Shown here: positions 44,357 through 52,463 of the stretch, piece after piece
Layout of the letters: the number at the start of each line of letters is the position of its first letter
How positions within the stretch are numbered: position 1 is the first letter of the stretch
NCBI RefSeq assembly: GCF_000016065.1
Contig: NC_009092.1
Coordinates: forward strand, 2,976,001 to 3,040,000
Reading direction: 5' to 3'
Length of the DNA: 64,000 nt
DNA from: Shewanella loihica PV-4
Lineage (GTDB): Bacteria; Pseudomonadota; Gammaproteobacteria; Enterobacterales; Shewanellaceae
Notes under the pieces: model-generated
Seen by the model: the letters and a program-made list of their open reading frames with translations, nothing else
Database searches by the model: none
Told to the model about the DNA's origin: nothing
Translations under genes and position numbers: made by a program

Positions 44357-44839
44357 CTATTTCTGATTGAGCTCATGGGTCAGGGTCAGACAAACTTGCC
44401 TTAGCTGTTCCAGCTCAATGTCCGACACGCTCACCTTCTCCAGCAGCTGCTGCTTCAGCGCCAGCGCCTCTTGCTTGAGGGCCTCGCCGGCCTGAGTCAC
44501 CTGAATCACCTTCTTGCGCTCATCCCGGCTGTCCACATGACGCACCACCAGCCCCTTAGCCTCCAGGCGCTTAACGATAGGGGTTAAGGTGCCGAGATCC
44601 AGCCGTGTCGCCTGGGAGAGATCCGTCAGGCTGGCATTGTCTTTTAGCCAGAGCGCCTGCATCGCCAGGTATTGTGGATAGGTCAGATCGCACTCCTGAA
44701 GCAAGGGACGATAGGCGCGTACCAGGGCATTGGCAGCGGTATAGAGGGCGAAGCAGACATTATCCGACAGGCATTGCGCCCCTTCAGTTACTACTGCTGT
44801 CTCTGCTTCACTCATCTGCTTACTCATAGTGTTACCCAT
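44357..44839 (-). CDS. OhrR/MarR-family transcriptional regulator
   Basis: 160 residues. The OhrR-like start LSDNVCFALYTAANALVRAYRPLL contains the conserved redox-sensing Cys region, followed by the winged helix (LTDLSQATRLDLGTLTPIVKRLEAKGLV, wing with SRDERKKV). OhrR proteins derepress peroxide-defence genes upon Cys oxidation. No ohr gene is near; the divergent gene encodes a CurA-like alkenal reductase with palindromes in between, so electrophile sensing is plausible. Start may be 44839 or 44827. Confidence 0.88.
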   Translation of the reverse strand: MGNTMSKQMSEAETAVVTEGAQCLSDNVCFALYTAANALVRAYRPLLQECDLTYPQYLAMQALWLKDNASLTDLSQATRLDLGTLTPIVKRLEAKGLVVRHVDSRDERKKVIQVTQAGEALKQEALALKQQLLEKVSVSDIELEQLRQVCLTLTHELNQK

Positions 44840-44858
44840 CTATCTGACTTAACTGTTA

Positions 44859-44956
44859 CTCAACTTTTGCTCAACTTTTGCTCAATGCGCTACTGCTTAA
44901 TGTGCAACTTAATGACTTAACACCTTATGACTTAATGCGTTAATGCGTTACGACTT
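44859..44956. repeat. Degenerate repeats upstream of the MarR-family gene
   Basis: CTCAACTTTTG twice in tandem (44859-44869, 44870-44880), followed by CTCAATGCG, several CTTAATG copies and TTAATGCG twice. A/T-rich and gene-free. Confidence 0.7.
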
Positions 44957-45061
44957 AAGATTTCATCACCTTTCCCGCATGCCAGCGGCCTCAAGCTTTA
45001 GGGCGGCTATCTTAACAGAATTCACGAGCAAGGAGCGGACATTAAAAACACATTACTTTGC

Positions 45062-45105
45062 GCACAAAGCATTTGCATTGTGCTCAATTTGTTTGTAGAG
45101 TCTAC
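45062..45105. promoter_or_regulatory. Palindromic operator pair between marR-family gene and curA
   Basis: GCACAAAGCATTTGCATTGTGC (45062-45083) is an 18-of-22 palindrome; GTAGAGTCTAC (45095-45105) is a perfect 11-mer palindrome. In addition CTTTGCGC (45056) and GCGCAAAG (45120) flank both as inverted copies. curA starts at 45146. Confidence 0.55.
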
Positions 45106-45145
45106 CACAATTAGTTAGCGCGCAAAGCAAAATGAGGTTAATTCG

Positions 45146-46141
45146 ATGCAAGCACAAGAGATAACACTGGCCAGCCGCCCTGAAGGCATGCCAACCCAAG
45201 CCAACTTTGGCCTTAAGCAGGTGGAACTTCCGGCGCTCAAGCCGGGCGAATTCCTGGTCAAGAACCTCTGGATGTCGGTCGACCCCTACATGCGCGGCCG
45301 CATGATAGACAGAGAGAGCTATATCGCCCCCTTCGCCCTGGGCGAAGTGCTGGAAGGCGGCGCCATTGGTGAGGTAATCGAGTCGAACCATGATGGCTTC
45401 CCCGTGGGCAGCAAGGTCAGCAGCATGAAGGGCTGGCGCAGCCACTATGTCACCGACGGTACAGATCATACCCTGCTACCGGACACCCCTTTGTCAGAAT
45501 CTCATTTCCTCGGCGTCATGGGCATGCCTGGCATGACCGCCTGGACCGGCCTTAACCGTATCGCCCAACTGAAGGAAGGCGAGACCCTGTTTGTCTCGGC
45601 CGCCTCGGGCGCGGTCGGCAGCGTCGCCTGTCAGCTAGGTCTCTTGATGGGCGCCAAGGTGGTTGCCTCGGTCGGCTCGGATGAAAAAGCCGAGGCCCTC
45701 AAGGCGATGGGAATCGAGCAGGTGATCAACTACAAGACCACACCCAACCTGAGTCAGGCGTTGAAGGACACCGCGCCACAAGGCGTTGATGTCTATTTTG
45801 AAAACGTCGGTGGCGAGCATCTGGCCGCGGCACTGGACAACATGAACGACCATGGCCGTATCGCCGTATGTGGCATGATCGCCCAGTACAACGACACTAA
45901 GCCGACCCCGGGCCCAAGCAACCTGGCCTATATCATCATGAAGAAGCTCAGAGTCGAAGGCTTTATCGTGTTCGAGCACTGGCAACACTATGGTGAGTTC
46001 GCCAAGCAGATGGGTCAGTGGCTGGCCAGCGGTAAGGTTAAGGCCGAGCAGACCATCTACGAGGGACTCGACAACGCTCCGGCGGCCTTTATCGGCCTGT
46101 TCGAAGGCAAGAACCGCGGTAAGATGGTGGTTAAGCTGTAG
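45146..46141 (+). CDS. curA: NADPH-dependent alkenal/curcumin reductase-like protein (zinc-free MDR family)
   Basis: 331 residues, CurA/leukotriene B4 dehydrogenase subgroup of the medium-chain reductases. VDPYMRGRMIDRESY, GMPGMTAWTGL, SAASGAVGSVACQL (NADPH fold, about 152-165) and DVYFENVGGEHL are characteristic, as is the lack of zinc ligands. It reduces alpha,beta-unsaturated aldehydes and ketones, a detoxification role. GAGG precedes the ATG by eight bases. A terminator follows, so it is monocistronic and probably controlled by the divergent MarR-family protein. Confidence 0.92.
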   Translation: MQAQEITLASRPEGMPTQANFGLKQVELPALKPGEFLVKNLWMSVDPYMRGRMIDRESYIAPFALGEVLEGGAIGEVIESNHDGFPVGSKVSSMKGWRSHYVTDGTDHTLLPDTPLSESHFLGVMGMPGMTAWTGLNRIAQLKEGETLFVSAASGAVGSVACQLGLLMGAKVVASVGSDEKAEALKAMGIEQVINYKTTPNLSQALKDTAPQGVDVYFENVGGEHLAAALDNMNDHGRIAVCGMIAQYNDTKPTPGPSNLAYIIMKKLRVEGFIVFEHWQHYGEFAKQMGQWLASGKVKAEQTIYEGLDNAPAAFIGLFEGKNRGKMVVKL

Positions 46142-46167
46142 GCATTCACCTCACAAGATAACGCCAC

Positions 46168-46197
46168 AAAGACCGGCTCCATTGGGCCGGTCTTTTT
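46168..46197 (+). terminator. Terminator after curA
   Basis: AAAGACCGGC (46168-46177) pairs with GCCGGTCTTT (46186-46195), with T-run to 46197. Confidence 0.9.
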
Positions 46198-46339
46198 TAC
46201 CTTTATACAACAAAGTCTTGGGTATTTAAGCCACGCCATACACAAAGGCGACACAGGCTTACAAACTCATGATACTTATCTAAGTGCCCAGCGAGTACAT
46301 TGCCCTCAACCAATGAAAACCTTCAAAGTGGAGTGAGCA

Positions 46340-47152
46340 ATGAATTACCTTCCCTTAGCCCTAGTTGCCCTTGGCAGCATCAATCTGGCCCAGGCCGCCG
46401 AGTCGGACACCTATATCAGCAATGGTCAGGTCTATCACAGCAGAGGCTGGGTGGTAGAGTTTGGCGTTGGCTATAACTCAGACATCATCAAAGAACAGAA
46501 GAACGACTACAATTTTGCCTTCGGCGACCACAACCGCTTCGGCCCCCGCGTGAATGTGGGCTACCACGGCGATCGCTTCAACGCGGATCTGGACAAGGGC
46601 ATCAACTACCGCCTCTTTGGCAAAGACAGAGATGCCATCACCTTCAGCACCTACCTGACAGGTAACGGCCTCTGGCTGGACAAAGATGTGTCTAAGGTGC
46701 TGGCCGGCATGGAAGATCGTCGTATCAGCGTGGATCTGGGCCTGAACATGGATATTAAGGTGGGGCCGCGCGGCGTCCTCTCCACCAACTTCCAGCACGA
46801 TATCAGTGGCGAATATAAGGGCTATGTGGCGGGTGTGCGCTATCAGCAGATCCTCAAGCTTGGCCGTCTGGATCTGGTGCCGTTTGTGGGCGTAAGTTAC
46901 AACAGCGCCAAGTTTAACGATCACTACTTTGGCGTCAGCAAGAAAATGGCTATGCCTAAGCGTGCGCAGTATGAGGCCAAGGCCGGCGTTAACTATGACG
47001 TTGGCTATCAGCTGATACTGCCGCTCTCGAGCAATTGGCGCATTACCCAGCAGACCAGCTACACCCGCCTGAGCAAGGAGATTGCCGACTCGCCCATTAC
47101 CGATTCACGCAATCAGTGGTCGGCCAACCTGATGGCGAGCTACCGTTTCTAA
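46340..47152 (+). CDS. OmpV/MipA-family outer-membrane protein
   Basis: 270 residues. A signal peptide ends near AQA-20. The body is barrel-like, with VEFGVGYNSD, PRVNVGYHGDRFN, DKGINYRLFG and the C-terminal SANLMASYRF ending in Phe. MipA/OmpV proteins are scaffold or porin-like, some involved in resistance to antimicrobials. GGAGTGAGC precedes the ATG. No operon partner. Confidence 0.9.
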   Translation: MNYLPLALVALGSINLAQAAESDTYISNGQVYHSRGWVVEFGVGYNSDIIKEQKNDYNFAFGDHNRFGPRVNVGYHGDRFNADLDKGINYRLFGKDRDAITFSTYLTGNGLWLDKDVSKVLAGMEDRRISVDLGLNMDIKVGPRGVLSTNFQHDISGEYKGYVAGVRYQQILKLGRLDLVPFVGVSYNSAKFNDHYFGVSKKMAMPKRAQYEAKAGVNYDVGYQLILPLSSNWRITQQTSYTRLSKEIADSPITDSRNQWSANLMASYRF

Positions 47153-47373
47153 AAAATTGGAAAAATTAGGCCTAAACCCCGCTCGGCCTAAGGGCAAAGG
47201 ATCTGCCCAGCTTATTTGGATCAAGAGAAACTCCCTGGAAAGAGACTCCCTGCAAAGAAACTTTTTCTGCAAAAATAAGCGCCCTGCAAAAGAAAAAAGC
47301 CTGCATCAAGCAGGCTTTTCATCTAACAAGCGCTTTATCCCTGTTTGGTTTAGCGCCGTCTGGAACCCAAGGG
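47153..47373. repeat. 17-bp degenerate repeat array with terminator after the MipA-family gene
   Basis: Units 47224-47240, 47241-47255, 47256-47272, 47273-47289 and 47290-47304 share AGARACTCCCTGCAA. The last unit supplies one arm of a terminator hairpin, AAAAGCCTGC (47295-47304) with GCAGGCTTTT (47310-47319). The rest of the gap holds nothing recognised. Confidence 0.75.
47295..47319. terminator. Bidirectional terminator after the MipA-family gene
   Basis: AAAAGCCTGC-ATCAA-GCAGGCTTTT, between convergent genes. Confidence 0.88.
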
Positions 47374-47565
47374 CTATTTCAATTTCAGCAAGCCAATCAG
47401 CACGCAGATGGCACCGCCGACCATGCCGGCCCAGGCCTCTATTGGGGTGTCGCCGTTAACCGCGCGGGTGATCTGCGAACTGGTAGAATCGTAGATGTTA
47501 TAGCCCCACCATGCCAAGGCCACGCCGATAACCAACAGGACAATCCCTAAATACTTACTCTTCAT
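47374..47565 (-). CDS. DUF3185-family small membrane protein
   Basis: 63 residues from ATG 47565, which has GAGG and GGGGAA upstream; 21 further codons are open but lack a site. Two hydrophobic helices (ILVIGVALAWWGYNIYDS-like at 8-25; AWAGMVGGAICVLIGLLKL at the end) flank the conserved SSQITRAVNGDTPIEAW loop, as in DUF3185 proteins. Function is unknown. Confidence 0.82.
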   Translation of the reverse strand: MKSKYLGIVLLVIGVALAWWGYNIYDSTSSQITRAVNGDTPIEAWAGMVGGAICVLIGLLKLK

Positions 47566-47765
47566 TTCCCCAACCTCTTGAAAATCAATCTCGGTCCCAG
47601 CATACGACAGCTTAAAGCCATATTTCAATGACAGGATTTACGCCTCAAGGTTTATCCCGCAACATTTACGGCTGAAACGCTAAGCAGGCTTTGATCCCTC
47701 GGCAATCGCCTAAGACAGACCCCAGCTAATACAAGGGGCTAGCAGCCTTCATCTAAAAGAGCCAA

Positions 47766-48239
47766 CTAGAAGACTAAGGTCATGCTCTGCCCCTGTATTA
47801 GGGCCTGCCATTGGCGGGTAAGCTCGGTGATCTCATCGATTATCTGCCTGAACTCATGCTCACTCACTGCTGGGACGGTTAGCCCTCGCTGCTCACAGCC
47901 CTGGGCCAGCAGATAACAGAAACCCTCGAAGTTAAGATCCTGCGACCAATAGAGCGACTGTAGCGCCTCCACCATAGATTCTGTCTGCCACACCTGCGTC
48001 TTATCGGCTATCTGCCGCGACAGCTGATTGTGCTCCAGGGTAAAGCTGATGTTGGCGCCCGCCTTTAGCTGACCATAAAAAGCGCCGCCTATGCCCAGGG
48101 TCTTCTCCACCACGTAATGGATCATGTCGTGGGGCGCTATCCCCTGCTCCGGCATCTGAGTCTCGGTGCGACTGGCGTCCTCTGGCACGCAGCAGAGCCT
48201 GCCGTAGCGGCCATCTCCCTTGATAAAAATCACTTCCAT
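47766..48239 (-). CDS. Hypothetical protein
   Basis: 157 residues, not recognised. Mostly polar, probably cytosolic, starting MEVIFIKGDGRYGRLCC and with a Cys pair at about 16-17; a helical C-terminal half ends in MTLVF. The IHYVVEKTLG segment suggests a compact alpha/beta domain. GAGG supports ATG 48239. It lies 36 bp downstream of the YwqK-family gene on the same strand, so the two are probably co-transcribed. Confidence 0.7.
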   Translation of the reverse strand: MEVIFIKGDGRYGRLCCVPEDASRTETQMPEQGIAPHDMIHYVVEKTLGIGGAFYGQLKAGANISFTLEHNQLSRQIADKTQVWQTESMVEALQSLYWSQDLNFEGFCYLLAQGCEQRGLTVPAVSEHEFRQIIDEITELTRQWQALIQGQSMTLVF

Positions 48240-48275
48240 ATTTAATGCCTCACTCATTCCTTACAAAATAGCGCC

Positions 48276-49259
48276 TTACTCCTCGCTCACAGCTATGTCC
48301 GCTTCCAGCCTGACCCTTTGCTCCTCATGCTCGGAGAGTAGCTGACCATCCGGGCTGAAGCGGCGCCATATACCGACCTTCTCGCCATCTCGGTATTGCC
48401 CCTCTTCGGCAAGCAGACCACCGCGGAAATATTCGCGATAGCTGCCCTCTAGCTTGTCATTACGATAGTTTTTCACCTGCTCCAGGCTGCTATCATCATA
48501 AAAACGTGTCCAGGTGCCAACCTTACTGCCTGCCGCATAATATTCGATGCACTCCTTGGCACCATTTTGATAAAACTCGGTCACCTCACCGTGAAGCTGG
48601 CCCGCCTTGAAATGAGCGATCCCCTGCAAGATGTCGGTATCCTGAAAATAGGTGCGCCACTCGCCCTCCTCTTTGTCTTCGACCATGGTGCCTTCTATCA
48701 CCACCTTGCCGAAGCTGTATTGCTGCCACAGGCCGTCACGCAGGTCGTCCACATAATGGATGCGATTCCTTAATCTGCCTGGATCCCAGTAACTCGTGCT
48801 CCAGCCGTTACGCTTGCCCTGGCGATATTCGATGGACTCAGACAGCAGGCCTCCCTCGAAGCCATAGTGTTTTTCTGTGCCCTGTTTCAGCCCATCTTGA
48901 TAGGGGATCTCCTTATTCAGGGTGCCATCTTCCAGATAGACACGGGTAACACCCGTTATCTGACCATCGACATAATGCGTGATCGCCTGAACGGCACCAC
49001 TCTCATAAAAGTCCTGCAGCTCGCCGTTAAGCTTGCCTTGACTGAGCATGGCTTGCTGCTTCAGCCAGCCGTCATCGCCGAAAAATTTCACCTTACCGCT
49101 ATAGGGCTCGACCTCGCCGCGCAGATGCAAGCGGCCATCGATCTTTTCAAGGCTCTCGAAGTCGGCATAGTCTTTGGTGAATGCGCCCATGTTCACGCTA
49201 AGCCCCACTGCGCTCAGCGCAATCAGCATTAAACCCACCAGTAATCCTTTCGCTTTCAT
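48276..49259 (-). CDS. YwqK/MORN-repeat family secreted or membrane-anchored protein
   Basis: 327 residues. An N-terminal hydrophobic segment (GLLVGLMLIALSAVGLSV) acts as a signal or anchor. The remainder is a string of about ten MORN_2-type repeats of the form G-x-W-x-x-Y-x-x-G-x-x (for example YQDGLKQGTEKHY, YRQGKRNGWSTSYWD, YRDGEKVGIWRRF), each about 23 residues. The YwqK label comes from Bacillus; the link of that family to toxin-antitoxin modules is weak, and no toxin is visible here. Confidence 0.82.
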   Translation of the reverse strand: MKAKGLLVGLMLIALSAVGLSVNMGAFTKDYADFESLEKIDGRLHLRGEVEPYSGKVKFFGDDGWLKQQAMLSQGKLNGELQDFYESGAVQAITHYVDGQITGVTRVYLEDGTLNKEIPYQDGLKQGTEKHYGFEGGLLSESIEYRQGKRNGWSTSYWDPGRLRNRIHYVDDLRDGLWQQYSFGKVVIEGTMVEDKEEGEWRTYFQDTDILQGIAHFKAGQLHGEVTEFYQNGAKECIEYYAAGSKVGTWTRFYDDSSLEQVKNYRNDKLEGSYREYFRGGLLAEEGQYRDGEKVGIWRRFSPDGQLLSEHEEQRVRLEADIAVSEE

Positions 49260-49397
49260 CCCTTACTCTCCACTTCCCTTACCAAGATCCTTTTCCTCAC
49301 TCCTTGACCAACTTGCGCTTCGCCAGGTTTTCCCCAGACCTTCCCAAAACCAAGAGGCCGCGACTCATAGGCTGCGCCGAATACCCCGCTATGTTCG

Positions 49398-49442
49398 ATA
49401 GATGAGTCTATTTTGGCAAGTATTTTCATAGATAAATCTATG
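49398..49442. promoter_or_regulatory. Two related palindromes 30 bp apart upstream of the YwqK-family gene
   Basis: ATAGA-TGAG-TCTAT (49398-49411) and CATAGAT-AA-ATCTATG (49427-49442) share ATAGA/TCTAT arms; centres are 30 bp apart, close to three helical turns, as expected for cooperative operators. Confidence 0.5.
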
Positions 49443-49596
49443 TATATTAGCGGCTTGGCTATTTCGTTTGTGATCTTATTTAAGCCGCTAACTTATGGCT
49501 TTGAGGCTAAGTCATTACTTTAAGCCATTTCTTTAAGACAGTATTTAAAGACATAGCCGCAAACCAGACGCCCGCAAGTAGCGAGAAGCATGCAAC

Positions 49597-49622
49597 AAAA
49601 AAGGGCCAGAGGGCCCTTTTTT
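49597..49622. terminator. Terminator of the acyl-CoA synthetase gene
   Basis: AAAAAAGGGCC (49597-49607), loop AGAG, GGCCCTTTTTT (49612-49622). Works for the minus-strand gene ending at 49644. Confidence 0.9.
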
Positions 49623-49643
49623 AATAACAAGTAAAAGACCGCC

Positions 49644-51548
49644 CTAGACGTGAGCGTCGGCATAACCCATACGGGTCAGGGCGTTGCGCACCAGCTCGAG
49701 CGTGTAGGGATCTTCTATGGTTGCCGGCATCTTGAACTCTTGATTGTCGGCAATCTTACGCATGGTGCCGCGCAGTATCTTGCCCGAGCGCGTCTTAGGC
49801 AGCTTAGGCACGGCGCTCACCAGCTTAAAGGCCGCCACAGGGCCAATCTGCTCACGTACCAGGGCGATCAGCTCCTTGTAGAGCTGCTCGTCGCTGAGAT
49901 CGCAGCCCTTCTTGAGCACCACCAGACCCAGAGGCACCTGCCCCTTGAGCTTGTCGTCTACCCCGATCACCGCCGCCTCGGCCACCGCCTCATGCTGACA
50001 CAACACCTCTTCGAAGCGTCCGGTCGACAAACGGTGACCGGCCACATTAATGATGTCATCGATGCGGCTCATGATATAGAGATAGCCATCTTCATCCATG
50101 TAACCGGCATCCCCTGTGAGGTAGTAACCCGGATACATGGAGAGGTAGCTCTCCTTGTAGCGTCCCTCGTTTTGCCACAGAGTCGCCAGTGTGCCCGGCG
50201 GCAGCGGCAGCTTGATCACCACATTGCCCGACTGATCCGGCGCCACGACATCGCCCATCTCATCGAGCACCTGCACATCATAACCAGGCACCGCCTTGGC
50301 AGGAGAGCCCGCCTTGACGGGTACCGGCGCCGTGCCCATCAGGTTGGCGGCGACCGGCCAGCCGGTTTCCGTCTGCCACCAGTGGTCGATCACCGGCTTG
50401 TCGAGCTGCTGCTCGGCCCAGTGCAGGGTATCGGGATCGCAGCGCTCACCGGCAAGGAACAGAGTACCGAGACAGCTAAGGTCCACATCCTTGAGGTAAT
50501 CGCCCTCGGGATCGTCGCGTTTGATGGCGCGGATCGCCGTCGGCGCGGTAAAGAAACTCTTTACATTATACTTGGCTATGGTGCGCCAGAAGATACCGGG
50601 ATCCGGTGTGCCCACAGGCTTACCCTCGAACAGTACAGTCGTGGCGCCAACCAGTAAGGGACCATAGACAATATAAGAGTGACCAACCACCCAGCCCACA
50701 TCCGAGGCCGCCCAGAAGACATCTCCCGGGTCGATATCATAGATATGCTTCATCGACCAGGCGAGCGCCACGGCATGGCCGCCATTGTCGCGCACGACCC
50801 CCTTGGGCTGACCCGTGGTGCCCGAGGTATAGAGGATATAAAGGGGATCGGTCGCCTCTACCGTCTGACACTCTATGTTTGGCGCATCGGCCATGGCACC
50901 CTGCCAGTCGACATCACGGCCGTCGACTAAGTCAGCTTGTAGCTGAGGACGATTGAGGATCACACACTGCTCCACCTTATGGCTCGCCTGCTCCAGCGCA
51001 TCGTCCAGCAGCGGCTTGTAGGCCACCACGCCCGACGGCTCGACGCCGCAGGAGGCGGAGAGGATCATCTTAGGCGTGGCATCATCGATTCGGGTCGCCA
51101 GCTCGTTGGCGGCGAAACCGCCGAACACCACTGAGTGAATCGCCCCAAGGCGCGCACAGGCCAGCATGGCATAGGCGGTCTCTGGCACCATGGGCATATA
51201 GATGATCACCCTGTCGCCTTTGACGACGCCCTGGCTGGCCATGTAGCCGGCCAGTCGGCTCACCTGGGCCTGCAGCTCGTTGTAGGTGATCCCATATTCT
51301 GTGCCCGTAATCGGGCTCACATATTGAATCGCCACCTGCTCGCCACGCCCGGCCTCCACGTGTCTGTCGACCGCGTTATAACAGGTATTGAGCTGCCCGC
51401 CGCTAAACCAGCGATACATAGGTGCCTGACTGTCATCGAGTACCCGCTCGAACGTCTTGTCCCAGGCTAAGGCCCCGGCGGCCTCGCCCCAGAAGGCGTT
51501 AGGATTATCGATAGATTCCTGGTGTAACTGATTATGCAAATCCTTCAT
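49644..51548 (-). CDS. PrpE/ACSS3-like acyl-CoA synthetase (propionyl-CoA synthetase)
   Basis: 634 residues from ATG 51548 (GGAG upstream); E. coli PrpE has 628. Adenylate-forming motifs are intact: YTSGTTGQPKGVV (P-loop), WWQTETGWP, YYLTGDAGYMDEDGY and the C-terminal PKTRSGKILRG with the acetylatable catalytic Lys. It activates short acyl chains such as propionate; the exact substrate (propionate, acetate, isobutyrate) is not readable. Divergent from liuR-liuABCDE, it likely feeds or is co-regulated with branched-chain amino acid catabolism. Confidence 0.88.
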   Translation of the reverse strand: MKDLHNQLHQESIDNPNAFWGEAAGALAWDKTFERVLDDSQAPMYRWFSGGQLNTCYNAVDRHVEAGRGEQVAIQYVSPITGTEYGITYNELQAQVSRLAGYMASQGVVKGDRVIIYMPMVPETAYAMLACARLGAIHSVVFGGFAANELATRIDDATPKMILSASCGVEPSGVVAYKPLLDDALEQASHKVEQCVILNRPQLQADLVDGRDVDWQGAMADAPNIECQTVEATDPLYILYTSGTTGQPKGVVRDNGGHAVALAWSMKHIYDIDPGDVFWAASDVGWVVGHSYIVYGPLLVGATTVLFEGKPVGTPDPGIFWRTIAKYNVKSFFTAPTAIRAIKRDDPEGDYLKDVDLSCLGTLFLAGERCDPDTLHWAEQQLDKPVIDHWWQTETGWPVAANLMGTAPVPVKAGSPAKAVPGYDVQVLDEMGDVVAPDQSGNVVIKLPLPPGTLATLWQNEGRYKESYLSMYPGYYLTGDAGYMDEDGYLYIMSRIDDIINVAGHRLSTGRFEEVLCQHEAVAEAAVIGVDDKLKGQVPLGLVVLKKGCDLSDEQLYKELIALVREQIGPVAAFKLVSAVPKLPKTRSGKILRGTMRKIADNQEFKMPATIEDPYTLELVRNALTRMGYADAHV

Positions 51549-51950
51549 GTGATCTTCTCCGAATGACATGCGCCCGCCACTCACGGTCGACATATCGGCT
51601 TCCCCTTCCATACGATTTGGCTTATGCGCCATAGATCACATTATGGAGCCAAGTTGCACTTTTCCCATTAGACCTTTGCATAAGGAAGGACTTTGCTAGG
51701 CCCCGGCATACCTTCAGTTAGACGCCTTGAGCGCCAATTGCTGTGTAAGCCACTCTCAATAAAAGAGAAGGCCACGAGGACTTATTCGCAACTTCCCAAC
51801 CTCACCCAAAACCCGCGGCTGGCGGTTATTTCACCAGTTTGCCGTGCGATTTTTACAGCCAAATGGACCATTAGCGCCACCTAAAATCTTTACCTTTACG
51901 TAAACTTCATATATCGTGCTAGGAAAGTTAATCAATATGGTATTTTTTCG
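51549..51950. promoter_or_regulatory. Divergent control region of the acyl-CoA synthetase gene and liuR
   Basis: 402 bp. A palindrome TTTACGTAAA (51895-51904) near the liuR side fits the MerR-type LiuR site; TTTACC immediately upstream and TATCGT at 51912-51917 could form a promoter around it. No second LiuR-like site was seen near the synthetase. Confidence 0.5.
51895..51904 (+). promoter_or_regulatory. Putative LiuR operator
   Basis: Perfect palindrome TTTACGTAAA, 46 bp before the liuR ATG. Confidence 0.55.
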
Positions 51951-52352
51951 ATGAGTGACAAACACAGTCCACAGACCACCTACTCTATCAGCGACCTGTC
52001 GAAGGAGTTCGATATTACTACCCGTAGTATCCGTTTCTACGAAGACCAGGGGCTGCTTAAACCTAAGCGCCGCGGGCAAACTCGCATCTATGGCCTGAAA
52101 GATCGCGTTCGTCTCAAGCTGATCTTAAGGGGTAAACGTCTGGGCTTTTCGCTCGCCGAAACCCGCCGTTTGTTCGAGCTCTACGACGCCGACAAGAACA
52201 GCAGCACCCAGCTTCACACCATGCTCGAATTGGTGGAAGAGAAGAAATCGGCCCTGCAGCAGCAGATGGACGACATCAAGGTGGTCTTGATGGAGCTCAA
52301 CTCCGCCGAGCAGCAGTGCCGCGCCGCCCTGGAGCAGCAAGAACGCGCCTAG
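51951..52352 (+). CDS. liuR: LiuR, MerR-family regulator of leucine/isovalerate catabolism
   Basis: 133 residues: an N-terminal MerR winged helix (YSISDLSKEFDITTRSIRFYEDQGLL, about 11-36; RIYGLKDRVRLKLILRGKRLGFS) and a C-terminal coiled coil rich in Glu/Gln with no metal-binding Cys cluster (one Cys only). It precedes the liu operon by 111 bp on the same strand. In Shewanella LiuR controls branched-chain amino acid and fatty-acid catabolic genes. Confidence 0.9.
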   Translation: MSDKHSPQTTYSISDLSKEFDITTRSIRFYEDQGLLKPKRRGQTRIYGLKDRVRLKLILRGKRLGFSLAETRRLFELYDADKNSSTQLHTMLELVEEKKSALQQQMDDIKVVLMELNSAEQQCRAALEQQERA

Positions 52353-52463
52353 GCCAGGCACAGACCATATCGAGTTAACGCAGCAACAAATTGAACACAA
52401 GCAAGGCTGGGTAAACCGGCCTGATAAAAAATTATAAAAGCATCTGACCTGTAGGATAAAACA

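Larger units (their letters stand above)
49260..49643. other. Gene-free gap between the YwqK-family and acyl-CoA synthetase genes
   Basis: 384 bp. It holds paired palindromes at 49398-49442, a 13-bp repeat (49513-49551, three units of CATTACTTTAAGC type) and the acyl-CoA synthetase terminator. Confidence 0.65.

Noticed and set aside
47157..47459. 100-residue plus-strand reading frame after the MipA-family gene
   Set aside because: Made of repeat-derived, Lys/Arg-rich sequence, running over a terminator and into a minus-strand gene.
48276..49259. Toxin-antitoxin module at the YwqK-family gene
   Set aside because: No toxin-like partner; the protein is an exported MORN-repeat protein.
49650..50657. 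335-residue plus-strand frame opposite the acyl-CoA synthetase gene
   Set aside because: His/Arg/Leu-rich antisense shadow of a well-supported gene.
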